From NCBI GenBank assembly GCA_002413385.1, contig DHWW01000186.1, forward strand, positions 1 to 5,419: DNA of 5,419 bases, written 5' to 3'. This DNA comes from Granulicella sp. UBA5172 (GTDB lineage: Bacteria > Acidobacteriota > Terriglobia > Terriglobales > Acidobacteriaceae). A model generated the notes under the pieces. It saw only the letters and a program-made list of their open reading frames with translations. It searched no databases and was not told the origin of the DNA. Both the position numbers and the translations under genes were made by a program. Each line of letters starts with the position of its first letter. The first letter of the stretch is position 1. Shown piece after piece: positions 1 through 5,419 of this stretch.

Positions 1-849
1 GTGTTGAATTTTGATCCGGACCAGGCGGGGGCGAATGCTGCGGAGAAGACGGTTGCGCTGCTGGTGGAGGAGGGGTTTGAGGTTCGTGTCGTCACGCTGG
101 AGGGTGGGCTTGATCCGGATCGATTTATCAAGGAACGTGGGATTGCAGCGTATTCGGAGGCGGTGCGTGGGGCGGCGAGGTATGCGGATTATTTGATTGA
201 GCGGGCGCGGACGATGTTTCCGGCGCGGACTCCGGAGAGCAAGGTGAAGGCGTTGAATATGCTGCTGCCGCATATTCGGCGGGTTCCGAATGCGATTGCG
301 CGGAGTGATTTTGCGGAGAATGCGGCGCAGAAGCTGGGGATTGAGAGCTCGTTGATGAGGCAGGAGTTGCGGCAGGCGGCGGCGCAGAGGTTGGAGAGCG
401 TGAAGGCGGCTCAGCCGCGCGATGTGACCGAGGTGGAGAGGATTCTGCTGTGTGCGCTGGTGCTGCCGGAGGCGGACTCGGCGCGGCAGTTGGCGGCGGA
501 GCGGTTGGGTGCGAATCCGGAGTGGTTTTCGGCGTTGGGGAGTGCGGCGGTGATCGAGGTGCTGGTGAGTGGGCCGGCTCCGGAGAATCCGTTTGATGCG
601 GCTCCGGATGAGGCGTCGAGGGCGCTGCTGGCGAGTGCTCTGCATAGTGCTGGCGATGCTGCGGGTGCGGGTGAGAGTCTGGCGGGGAAGGTGGAGGGGG
701 CACTCGATTCCCTGCATGACCGTTATCTGGATCGGCGACTGCGGGAGCTGCGGGTGCAGATGGCCGAGGCGCAGCGGCGTGGGGATGAGCCGATGCTGAT
801 GCGGCTGGCCCAGGAAAAGCTGCGAGTAGACCGCGAGCTAAAACGCTAG
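1..849 (+). CDS. dnaG: DNA primase DnaG, C-terminal part (5' end outside window)
   Basis: DnaG makes the RNA primers for lagging-strand replication and docks on the replicative helicase DnaB. The visible 282 residues begin inside the Toprim catalytic domain. FDPDQAG at residues 4-10 holds the metal-binding DxD pair (D5, D7), and LDPDRFI at 37-43 matches the conserved 'DPD' element that follows in primases. An alpha-helical linker follows (about 60-130), then a C-terminal domain (about 142-282), rich in charged helices and poorly conserved, in the place of the DnaB-binding domain. The zinc-binding domain and the first part of the catalytic core are missing only because the window starts inside the gene. 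The GTG at base 1 is therefore an internal valine codon, not a start. The gene ends with TAG at 847-849 and converges on the CtaA-like gene. The identification is firm from the Toprim and DPD elements in order. Confidence 0.93.
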   Translation: MLNFDPDQAGANAAEKTVALLVEEGFEVRVVTLEGGLDPDRFIKERGIAAYSEAVRGAARYADYLIERARTMFPARTPESKVKALNMLLPHIRRVPNAIARSDFAENAAQKLGIESSLMRQELRQAAAQRLESVKAAQPRDVTEVERILLCALVLPEADSARQLAAERLGANPEWFSALGSAAVIEVLVSGPAPENPFDAAPDEASRALLASALHSAGDAAGAGESLAGKVEGALDSLHDRYLDRRLRELRVQMAEAQRRGDEPMLMRLAQEKLRVDRELKR

Positions 850-856
850 GTCCTGC

Positions 857-880
857 GGTCCTGCGTGGACGGCGGGAGTT
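857..880. repeat. 24-base near-repeat, copy A (gap after dnaG)
   Basis: These 24 bases match 3120-3143 with two mismatches (866 T/C and 875 G/A). The first half is also an 8-base tandem duplication, GTCCTGCG at 850-857 and 858-865. GTCC (858-861) and GGAC (867-870) could pair into a 4-bp hairpin with a 5-base loop, too short to act as a terminator alone. Read on the - strand in one frame it encodes NSRRPRRT, the same eight residues as copy B, and both mismatches are synonymous there (Pro CCA/CCG, Ser TCC/TCT). It could be a dispersed intergenic repeat or the remnant of a duplicated coding 5' end; the sequence alone does not decide. Confidence 0.6.
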
Positions 881-962
881 GGGTTTGTGGCGGGGGATGG
901 CGAAGTTGCGGAGCAGGATCTGCCAGACGGAGCGCAGGTCGCTGGTCGACATGGGGCGCCCG

Positions 963-978
963 GCAGTTGCAGTTGCAG
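963..978. repeat. GCAGTT hexamer repeat (2.7 units)
   Basis: Two full GCAGTT units (963-968, 969-974) are followed by GCAG (975-978). On the - strand this reads as repeated GCAACT, which shares the GCAAC core of the repeat at 5379-5396. It lies in the 156-base convergent gap between dnaG and the CtaA-like gene. The gap also has the palindrome GGGCGCCC (954-961) but no hairpin followed by a T-run on either strand. Confidence 0.5.
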
Positions 979-1005
979 AAGGGGTCGAGGCTGCGTCGCC
1001 CACCA

Positions 1006-1962
1006 TCAGGGAAGTGAGACGACGATGGCTACAGTAATAAGAAGGACCATGGATTGGTGAAAGGCAACGATGGTGCCCGGATTTTTCGGCTTGAGATTTA
1101 TGGCCTGGAAGAGCAGGAATCCCACCGCGATCTGTGCGATGGCCATATAAAAGGCAACGGGATAGGCCGGCATGAACCAGCCCAGGGTAGCAACGATGGT
1201 CAGGGCGGCGAGGATATGGGCCGCTACCGTCCAATGGGCGGCTCGACGCGGTCTATAAAAAGCCCCAATGGGCTGAGCGAAGCCGCGTTGCCCGGTGGTC
1301 ATGCCGCCTAGAAACACCGCCAGCAAAAGCGCATGGAGGGGCGACATGAGTTTGAGGTAAGACCAGAATTCAATTCCGGGGAAAGCAAAGCCGGCGAGAT
1401 AACAGAGAAAGACCCCGTAGGCGAGGAGTCCATGAATGCCATGCACAAAGGCCGGCATCCGACCGGACAGAACATAGAGGGTTCCGATACCGAACAGGCC
1501 GGCGACGATTACCAGCGCCAAACCATTAATGGTCGCAGAACTGGGTGCGAGGACGACCAGGGCAAGAGCGATGAGGCCCACCAAAGTGGCTACCAATCGA
1601 TGCGCTGCCTCGGGATCTCCCTGGACCATCAAGACAAAGATGTTCCGGGTGTAGGGCCAGTGGGTCCCCAGAGAGAGCCCATACCCAAATCCCTCGACAA
1701 GGCTGCCGAGAAGGATCAGGATGGCGGACAGGAGTATCTCGGTCAGAAACAGGCCGCCGACCAGCGCCGCTCTGCCCGATTGCAGGCTGGCACCCGCCTT
1801 CCAGATGCCAGCGAGGATGGCGCCCGCTACCAGGCAGGCCATGACCAGCCCGATGACACGCACCATGCGCGTCATCTCTCCGTCGATGGCTGAGGAGATG
1901 GGCATTGCTACCGTAGTGTTCTGAGCGGAGTTTCGCTCTTCAGCAACGCTTGGGTTTTTCAT
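1006..1962 (-). CDS. CtaA/Cox15-like (heme A synthase family) polytopic membrane protein
   Basis: CtaA/Cox15 enzymes oxidise heme O to heme A for cytochrome oxidases, using two four-helix halves that each hold heme with a pair of histidines. This 318-residue protein shows that layout. A segment at 66-88 leads to GYGLSLGTHWP (93-103), resembling the 'GSGLxCxxWP' loop. ExxHR follows at 118-122 (H121), then helices at about 146-164 and 172-193 (H174/H177). The second half has helices at about 206-222, 243-262 (H243/H249), 268-288 and 298-316, the last starting with HQ (H302), as in CtaA helix 8. Oddities: an extra N-terminal membrane segment (about 34-54), no cysteine pair in the extracytoplasmic loops, and AHI rather than HR in the sixth family helix. 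The start is uncertain. ATG 1962 is the most upstream (an in-frame TAA lies just before it), with GGAG only 2 bases away; ATG 1875 or 1866 would drop a hydrophilic leader. It follows the permease gene by 56 bases. No oxidase genes are visible, so the reaction is inferred from family likeness; another heme-binding membrane role is possible. Confidence 0.62.
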   Translation of the reverse strand: MKNPSVAEERNSAQNTTVAMPISSAIDGEMTRMVRVIGLVMACLVAGAILAGIWKAGASLQSGRAALVGGLFLTEILLSAILILLGSLVEGFGYGLSLGTHWPYTRNIFVLMVQGDPEAAHRLVATLVGLIALALVVLAPSSATINGLALVIVAGLFGIGTLYVLSGRMPAFVHGIHGLLAYGVFLCYLAGFAFPGIEFWSYLKLMSPLHALLLAVFLGGMTTGQRGFAQPIGAFYRPRRAAHWTVAAHILAALTIVATLGWFMPAYPVAFYMAIAQIAVGFLLFQAINLKPKNPGTIVAFHQSMVLLITVAIVVSLP

Positions 1963-2018
1963 CGCTCCAGCTTATATCAACCGAAGCGGAATGGGGCTCC
2001 TTTGAGGAAGAACGGAGC

Positions 2019-3164
2019 TTAGGCTGCGCCCTGCCTGACGAAGGCTCGGGCGGCGAGGAGGATGGCGCCGGCTCCCATGAGGGTGAGGACGAGGGCGTTG
2101 ACCCAGAGGTCGGAGAAGGCGGAGCCGCGGAGAACGATGCCGCGGATGATCTGGATGTAATAGGTGGTGGGGATGAGATAGCTGATGCCTCGGAAGAACG
2201 CGGGCATGGTGGAGATCTGGAAGATGTAGCCGGACAGGAAGACGGACGGGAGGATCGTGCCCATGGAGAGTTGGAAGGCTTCGGCCTGGGTGTGGGCTCG
2301 GGTGGAGATGAAGAGGCCGACGCCGAGGACGGTGAGGAGGAAGGGCAAGGACATCAGCAGAAGCATGAAGACGCTGCCGTGGATGGGGACCTGGAAGATG
2401 AAACGCATGATGGCGAGGATGAGGCAGAGTTCACTGAAGGCGAGGACGCCGTAGGGGATCATCTTGCCGAGCATGAGGCCGAGAGGGGCGATGGGGGTCA
2501 TGGTGAGCTGCTCGAGGGTTCCGCGCTCACGCTCGCGGACGAGCGAGAGGGCGATGAGCAGGATAATCATGGTCTGGAGAAGGATAGCGATGAGGCCGGG
2601 GATGAAGAAGTTGGCGGAGCGGGTGCTGGGGTTGTAGAGGACCGAGGGGCGGACTTCGATGGGCTGGGAGATGACGCCGGGGATGCGCGATAGAGACTGT
2701 TCGAGGGCTACGCCGGTGGAGGCGTTTACGGCGATGCCGGCGACGGAGGAGTCGGAGCCATCGACGAGGACGAGGACGCTGGCGGTGGTGCCGCGCTGCA
2801 GGCTGCGGGCGTAGTCGTAGGGGATGCGGATGGCAACCTGTGCTTTGCCGGAGCGCATGGTGGCGTACAGGGCCGGCTCGGACTGGACGTAGGAGCTGAT
2901 GTGGAAGATGTCAGAGGCGGCGAAGGCCTGGATGAGGCTGCGGCTTTGTTGGGTGTGGGACTCGTCGTAGATGACGGTGGGAATCTGGCGAACGTTGGTA
3001 TCGACCGCGTAGCCGAAGAGGAAGAGCTGGATGATGGGGATGAGCAGCGCAAAGAAGAGGGTGGAAGGGTCGCGCAGGATGTGCGTGAACTCTTTGCGTG
3101 CGACCGGGCGGAGGCCAAAGGTCCTGCGCGGACGGCGAGAGTTAAGTTGGGTGGTGGTGGTCAT
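2019..3164 (-). CDS. ABC-2 type exporter permease (YbhS/YhhJ-like)
   Basis: This is the inner-membrane subunit of an efflux ABC transporter, which works with the ATPase encoded just upstream. The 381-residue protein has the family layout: a basic N-terminus, [16 protein letters not shown] leading into helix 1 (about 36-54), a large extracytoplasmic domain (about 55-185), then five more helices at about 186-208, 232-255, 264-286, 299-318 and 352-373. The cytoplasmic [11 protein letters not shown] (210-220) is the conserved ABC-2 motif after helix 2, and [13 protein letters not shown] (309-321) is also typical. The start at 3164 is chosen because its ATG overlaps the ATPase stop as ATGA and conserved sequence begins soon after. 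The open frame continues upstream to 3674, but that part is Arg/Pro-rich antisense-style sequence inside the ATPase gene. Residues 8-15 (NSRRPRRT) fall in the repeat shared with the dnaG gap. YbhFSR-type systems have two permeases; here one gene is visible, so it would have to act as a homodimer. The substrate is unknown. Confidence 0.93.
   Translation of the reverse strand: MTTTTQLNSRRPRRTFGLRPVARKEFTHILRDPSTLFFALLIPIIQLFLFGYAVDTNVRQIPTVIYDESHTQQSRSLIQAFAASDIFHISSYVQSEPALYATMRSGKAQVAIRIPYDYARSLQRGTTASVLVLVDGSDSSVAGIAVNASTGVALEQSLSRIPGVISQPIEVRPSVLYNPSTRSANFFIPGLIAILLQTMIILLIALSLVRERERGTLEQLTMTPIAPLGLMLGKMIPYGVLAFSELCLILAIMRFIFQVPIHGSVFMLLLMSLPFLLTVLGVGLFISTRAHTQAEAFQLSMGTILPSVFLSGYIFQISTMPAFFRGISYLIPTTYYIQIIRGIVLRGSAFSDLWVNALVLTLMGAGAILLAARAFVRQGAA
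3120..3143. repeat. 24-base near-repeat, copy B (permease codons 8-15)
   Basis: It matches copy A at 857-880 in 22 of 24 positions. It lies inside the permease coding sequence and encodes NSRRPRRT in the basic segment before the first membrane helix. GTCC (3121-3124) and GGAC (3130-3133) can form the same 4-bp hairpin as in copy A. Beyond the 24 bases both copies show a G/T-rich tract (GGGTTTGTGG against GGGTGGTGGT), offset by five bases. Confidence 0.6.
3161..3164 (-). promoter_or_regulatory. ATGA overlap joining ATPase stop and permease start
   Basis: The ATPase stop TGA (3163-3161) and the permease ATG (3164-3162) share bases. With only a weak GGCGAG upstream, ribosomes finishing the ATPase probably re-initiate on the permease, which would keep the two subunits in proportion. 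Confidence 0.8.
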
Positions 3165-4192
3165 TTTCGCTCGCCCATGATGTGCAGGGTAAGGGTAACG
3201 AAGATGTCTTCGAGGGAGGGTTGGATGGTGCGGACGGAGAGTTGGGGGAAGGCGGTGCGGAGGGCGTCGATGGAGTCGGTTGCGACGAGGGCGTGGATGG
3301 CTCGGCCGAAGATGGTGGCCTCGCGGACGCCGGGGAACTGGCGGAGTTGGGCGAGGAGGACGGAGACCTGGGGGGCTTCGATTTCGAGACGAGAGGTGCC
3401 GGGAGGGTTGGCGTCGGGGAGTTGCTGCAGGTCGGCGACGGTGCCGAGGGCGATGAGCTTGGACATGTAGATGTAGCCGAGGCGGCCGCAGCGCTCGGCC
3501 TCGTCCATGTAGTGGGTGGTAACGAAGAAGGTGACGCCCTGGCCGGAGAGCTGGAAGAAGAGGTCCCAGAGGGAGCGGCGGGCGACGGGGTCGATGCCGG
3601 CGGTGGGCTCGTCGAGGAAGACAACCTCGGGGGAGTGGATGATGGCGCAGGCGAGGGCAAGGCGCTGCTTCCATCCTCCGGAGAGTTGGGCGACGCGGCG
3701 GGTGAAGTAGGGCTGCAGACTGGTGAGGGCGAGGAGTTCTTCGATGCGGGCGCTGGCGGCGGAGGCAGACAGACCGTAGGCTGCAGCGTAGAAGTTGAGG
3801 TTTTCCTGGACGGTGAGGTCTTCGTAGAGGCCGAACTTCTGCGACATGTAGCCGACGTGGCGCTTGATGTCGGCGGCGTGCTGGCGGACGTCCATGCCGA
3901 GGATGGTGGCGTTGCCGGAGGTGAGGGGAATGAGGCCGCAGAGGGCTCGGATGATGGTGGTTTTGCCGGAGCCGTTGGGGCCGAGGAAGCCGAAGAGCTC
4001 GCCGCGGTCGAGGTGGAAGCTGACGTCGTCGACGGCGGTGAAGGCGCCGAAGCGGAGGGTGAGGTGCTCGGCATTGATGACGGCCACTGCGCGTGGGGCG
4101 AGAGGCGCTCCGCGCGTTGTGCGGGCGTCGGATGATATGGGTACGGAACCCGCCATTGGGTCGCCGGAGTCGATTGGGTCGGCCGGGATCAT
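3161..4192 (-). CDS. ABC transporter ATPase, drug/multidrug exporter type (YbhF-like)
   Basis: This cytoplasmic subunit hydrolyses ATP to power the ABC-2 permease encoded next. All nucleotide-binding elements are present in the 343 residues. Walker [10 protein letters not shown] is at 71-79, the Q-loop glutamine is Q118 in [13 protein letters not shown], the signature LSGGWKQR is at 170-177, Walker B and catalytic glutamate are in [12 protein letters not shown] (190-201, E195), and the switch histidine is H227 in [10 protein letters not shown]. The signature has W instead of Q after LSGG, a variant I associate with this exporter subfamily. The C-terminal part (about 265-343) ends with [10 protein letters not shown], the usual ending of drug-exporter ATPases. 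It has one ABC domain, whereas E. coli YbhF carries two. A polar leader of about 36 residues precedes the domain. The start at 4192 is favoured because its ATG overlaps the adaptor stop as ATGA; the next in-frame ATG is codon 13. Confidence 0.95.
   Translation of the reverse strand: MIPADPIDSGDPMAGSVPISSDARTTRGAPLAPRAVAVINAEHLTLRFGAFTAVDDVSFHLDRGELFGFLGPNGSGKTTIIRALCGLIPLTSGNATILGMDVRQHAADIKRHVGYMSQKFGLYEDLTVQENLNFYAAAYGLSASAASARIEELLALTSLQPYFTRRVAQLSGGWKQRLALACAIIHSPEVVFLDEPTAGIDPVARRSLWDLFFQLSGQGVTFFVTTHYMDEAERCGRLGYIYMSKLIALGTVADLQQLPDANPPGTSRLEIEAPQVSVLLAQLRQFPGVREATIFGRAIHALVATDSIDALRTAFPQLSVRTIQPSLEDIFVTLTLHIMGERK
4189..4192 (-). promoter_or_regulatory. ATGA overlap joining adaptor stop and ATPase start
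   Basis: The adaptor stop TGA (4191-4189) overlaps the ATPase ATG (4192-4190). This second identical overlap in the cluster is the main support for the chosen ATPase start and for one polycistronic exporter unit. Confidence 0.78.
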
Positions 4193-5322
4193 TGCAGGTG
4201 GACCGTGGCGGCCATGCCGGACTTGAGGACGCCGTTGGGGTTGTCGACGCGGACTTTTACTCCGAAGACCTGGTGCTCGCGGTCGTCGCGGGTCTGGACG
4301 TTGCGGGGAAGGAATTCGGCGGCGGAGGCGATCTCCTGGATGTGGCCGTTGAAGTGGCGGTCGCCGAAGGAGTCCACCGTGACGGTGGCGGGCTGGCCGA
4401 TTTTGAGGCGGCTGAGGTCGGTTTCGGGGACGTAGACCTTGACCCAGAGCTGGTCGGATTCGAGCAGGGTGAGGACGATCTGGTTGGCGGGGACGAGGTC
4501 GCCGGGGCGGACGCTGACGGTTTCGACGAGGGCATCGGTGGGGGAGAGGAGGCTGGCTTCTTTGAGGCGGGCGTCGAGCTCGGCGACGTGGGCCTGGGCC
4601 TGGACGAGGCGGGCTTTGCCGGCGTCGATGTCCTGACGGCGAAAGCCCTGGTGCATGAGGTTGTCGGCGTCGAGGGCTTGTTGGTAGCGGGCATGGGCGG
4701 CGCGGATGTCTTCGGTGCGGGTTCCGGCCTGGAGCAGGGCGAGGTGCTGGCGGGCGGACTCGGCTTGCTGGGCGGTGTTGTCGCGCTGGGCGGTGTTGGC
4801 GTCGAACTGCTGCCTGGAGATGACGTCTTTGGCGGCGAGAGGCTTCATGCGGCTGTAGGTGGAGGCGGCGGCGATGGCGTTGGCTTTGGCGGCGGCGTAG
4901 TCGGCTTGAGCCTGACGGAGCTCCTCGGGGCGGGGACCGTTTTTGGCCGCGAGGAAGAGGGCGTCCTGCTCGTGGAGCGTGGCGTCGGCCTGGGCGATTT
5001 CTTCGGGGCGGTTGCCTCGCTGGAGGCGGTTGTAGTCGGCTGCGGCCTGGTCGACGGCGGCCTGTGCCTGGTTGCGCTGGGCTTGCAGTTCGTTGGCTTC
5101 GAAGGTGACGAGGGGAGCGTTGGCGGAGATGCTCTGGCCTTCTTCGACGTTGACGGTCGTGACGCGGCCACCGATTTTGGAGCCGATCTGGATTTCGCGG
5201 GTTTCGATGGTGCCGGAGTAGGCGAGGGGCGCGGGGCGGGCGGCGAGCCAGCGATAGAGAAAGATCGCGGCGAGGAGGATGGCTACGGCTGCAATCGCGA
5301 GGATAATCTGTTTACGCTTCAA
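4189..5322 (-). CDS. HlyD-family membrane fusion (periplasmic adaptor) protein, YbhG/YhiI-like
   Basis: This adaptor is anchored in the inner membrane, spans the periplasm and connects an ABC exporter to a TolC-type outer-membrane channel. The 377 residues show a basic start MKRK and a hydrophobic anchor (about 6-23). The first lipoyl half (about 45-75, [18 protein letters not shown]) is followed by a long alpha-helical hairpin (about 76-255), the second lipoyl half (about 258-290), a beta-barrel (about 290-340) and a membrane-proximal part ending [12 protein letters not shown]. At the hairpin tip R158, L162 and S169 fit RxxxLxxxxxxS, the TolC-docking motif of adaptors. Four GxRx(E/Q)(E/D)(I/L) motifs start at residues 103, 129, 200 and 226. 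The start codon is TTG at 5322, with GGAG 5 bases upstream. It fits because it puts MKRK directly before the anchor; the frame is open to the window edge but upstream residues look non-coding. It is first in the exporter unit. The substrate cannot be told from sequence. Confidence 0.93.
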   Translation of the reverse strand: MKRKQIILAIAAVAILLAAIFLYRWLAARPAPLAYSGTIETREIQIGSKIGGRVTTVNVEEGQSISANAPLVTFEANELQAQRNQAQAAVDQAAADYNRLQRGNRPEEIAQADATLHEQDALFLAAKNGPRPEELRQAQADYAAAKANAIAAASTYSRMKPLAAKDVISRQQFDANTAQRDNTAQQAESARQHLALLQAGTRTEDIRAAHARYQQALDADNLMHQGFRRQDIDAGKARLVQAQAHVAELDARLKEASLLSPTDALVETVSVRPGDLVPANQIVLTLLESDQLWVKVYVPETDLSRLKIGQPATVTVDSFGDRHFNGHIQEIASAAEFLPRNVQTRDDREHQVFGVKVRVDNPNGVLKSGMAATVHLQ

Positions 5323-5327
5323 GGGCG

Positions 5328-5331
5328 CTCC
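5328..5331 (-). promoter_or_regulatory. Ribosome binding site GGAG for the TTG-started adaptor
   Basis: On the - strand GGAG (5331-5328) is followed by CGCCC and then TTG, a 5-base spacing suited to initiation. It decides the start, since no ATG or GTG is available nearby in frame. The CtaA-like gene has the same AAGCTGGAGCG just before its ATG, but with only a 2-base spacing. Confidence 0.6.
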
Positions 5332-5350
5332 AGCTTGCGGACACAGGATG

Positions 5351-5356
5351 ACTATA
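5351..5356 (-). promoter_or_regulatory. Candidate -10 element for the exporter operon
   Basis: TATAGT on the - strand (5356-5351) matches TATAAT at five of six positions and would give a leader of roughly 20 bases before the TTG start. The best -35 candidate is a poor TTTCCG (5378-5373) with a 16-base spacer. The surroundings are locally AT-rich in an otherwise GC-rich window. This is inferred from consensus only. Confidence 0.25.
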
Positions 5357-5378
5357 AATGGACCGCCCTGCGCGGAAA

Positions 5379-5396
5379 GGCAACGGCAAGAGCAAC
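5379..5396. repeat. GGCAAC-like hexamer repeat upstream of the exporter
   Basis: Three imperfect 6-base units, GGCAAC, GGCAAG and AGCAAC, lie end to end, followed by AACC. They sit upstream of the -10 candidate, next to a CCTGCGCGGA (5367-5376) that also occurs inside repeat copy B. With three degenerate units this may be a small dispersed intergenic repeat or simple chance. I see nothing else in 5323-5419. Confidence 0.35.
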
Positions 5397-5419
5397 AACC
5401 AATACAGTGGTCCTTCCCC

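Larger units (their letters stand above)
850..1006 (-). other. Possible small ORF or gene-start remnant after the CtaA-like gene
   Basis: On the - strand an ATG at 1006-1004 overlaps the CtaA-like stop (TGATG), and a second in-frame ATG lies at 952-950. The reading frame crosses the whole gap and carries the NSRRPRRT peptide shared with the permease N-terminus. The stretch from the second ATG starts MSTSDLRSVWQILL and looks more protein-like than the alanine/threonine-rich part before it. No stop occurs in the gap: the frame runs on antisense through dnaG to 128, where it becomes Pro/Ser/His low-complexity sequence typical of a shadow frame. It may be a decayed gene start, a short coupled peptide or chance. 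I do not recognise it. Confidence 0.15.

Noticed and set aside
128..849. Minus-strand ORF antisense to dnaG
   Set aside because: Within dnaG it is Pro/Ser/His/Ala low complexity, the mirror of a well-supported coding frame; only the part in the gap (850-1006) is kept as a question.
850..1005. Intrinsic terminator in the convergent gap
   Set aside because: Only a 4-bp hairpin (858-870) and the palindrome GGGCGCCC (954-961) are seen, with no T-run on either strand.
1971..1976. TATAAG on the - strand as a -10 element for the CtaA-like gene
   Set aside because: Transcription would begin almost at the ATG at 1962, excluding the GGAG, and no -35 element sits at proper spacing. It could only matter if a downstream start such as 1875 or 1866 is used.
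1996..2018. GCTCC/GGAGC hairpin as a terminator between the permease and CtaA-like genes
   Set aside because: The stem is 5 bp with a 13-base loop and no T-run follows on the - strand, so it does not separate the genes convincingly.
1950..2693. Long acidic + strand ORF opposite the permease
   Set aside because: Glu/Asp/Gly low-complexity translation antisense to a clear ABC-2 permease, with no domain of its own.
3165..3674. Upstream extension of the permease frame by 170 codons
   Set aside because: It lies inside the ATPase gene in another frame, reads as Arg/Pro/His-rich shadow sequence, and the ATGA-overlap ATG at 3164 begins right before recognisable permease sequence.
3182..4135. Long acidic + strand ORF opposite the ATPase
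   Set aside because: It is antisense to a gene with a complete set of ABC motifs; its Gly/Glu/Asp/Ala composition is what the G-rich complementary strand gives in that frame.
1..5419. RNA genes, CRISPR arrays, insertion sequences, phage or defence genes
   Set aside because: No regularly spaced repeats, no transposase-like protein with terminal repeats, and no tRNA- or rRNA-like sequence were recognised on reading; a covariance-model scan could not be run.

Overview
The window is GC-rich chromosomal DNA from a Gram-negative-type (diderm) bacterium. The clearest evidence is an export adaptor carrying the RxxxLxxxxxxS motif that docks TolC-type outer-membrane channels. Gene style, codon use and protein flavour resemble Acidobacteriota (class Terriglobia), but this is an impression from reading and no search was possible.

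Layout. On the + strand, 1-849 is the 3' part of dnaG (DNA primase); its 5' end lies before the window. A 156-base convergent gap (850-1005) follows. Everything after that reads on the - strand, in transcription order: a TTG-started membrane-fusion/adaptor protein (5322-4189), an ABC ATPase (4192-3161), an ABC-2 permease (3164-2019), and, after a 56-base gap, a polytopic membrane protein of the CtaA/Cox15 (heme A synthase-like) type (1962-1006). The 97 bases upstream of the adaptor hold a weak promoter candidate and short GGCAAC-like repeats, and run off the window.

How the genes work together. Adaptor, ATPase and permease form a YbhG/YbhF/YbhS (YhiI/YhhJ)-like tripartite exporter, joined by two 4-base ATGA stop/start overlaps that imply translational coupling. 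The ATPase drives the permease in the inner membrane, and the adaptor links it to a TolC-like channel encoded elsewhere. Only one permease gene is present. The CtaA-like gene may be the last gene of the same transcript or a separate unit. It differs visibly from its neighbours in base composition: the + strand is strongly G over C in dnaG and in much of the exporter genes, but nearly balanced across the CtaA-like gene.

Most interesting. (i) A 24-base near-repeat links the dnaG/ctaA-like gap to the 5' end of the permease. In one reading frame both copies encode NSRRPRRT, and their two differences are synonymous. (ii) The adaptor has four GxRx(E/Q)(E/D)(I/L) motifs placed symmetrically about its hairpin tip. 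(iii) The CtaA-like protein keeps candidate heme-ligand histidines but lacks the usual extracytoplasmic cysteines and has an extra N-terminal membrane segment. I see no RNA genes, CRISPR arrays, insertion sequences or convincing new defence-type system.
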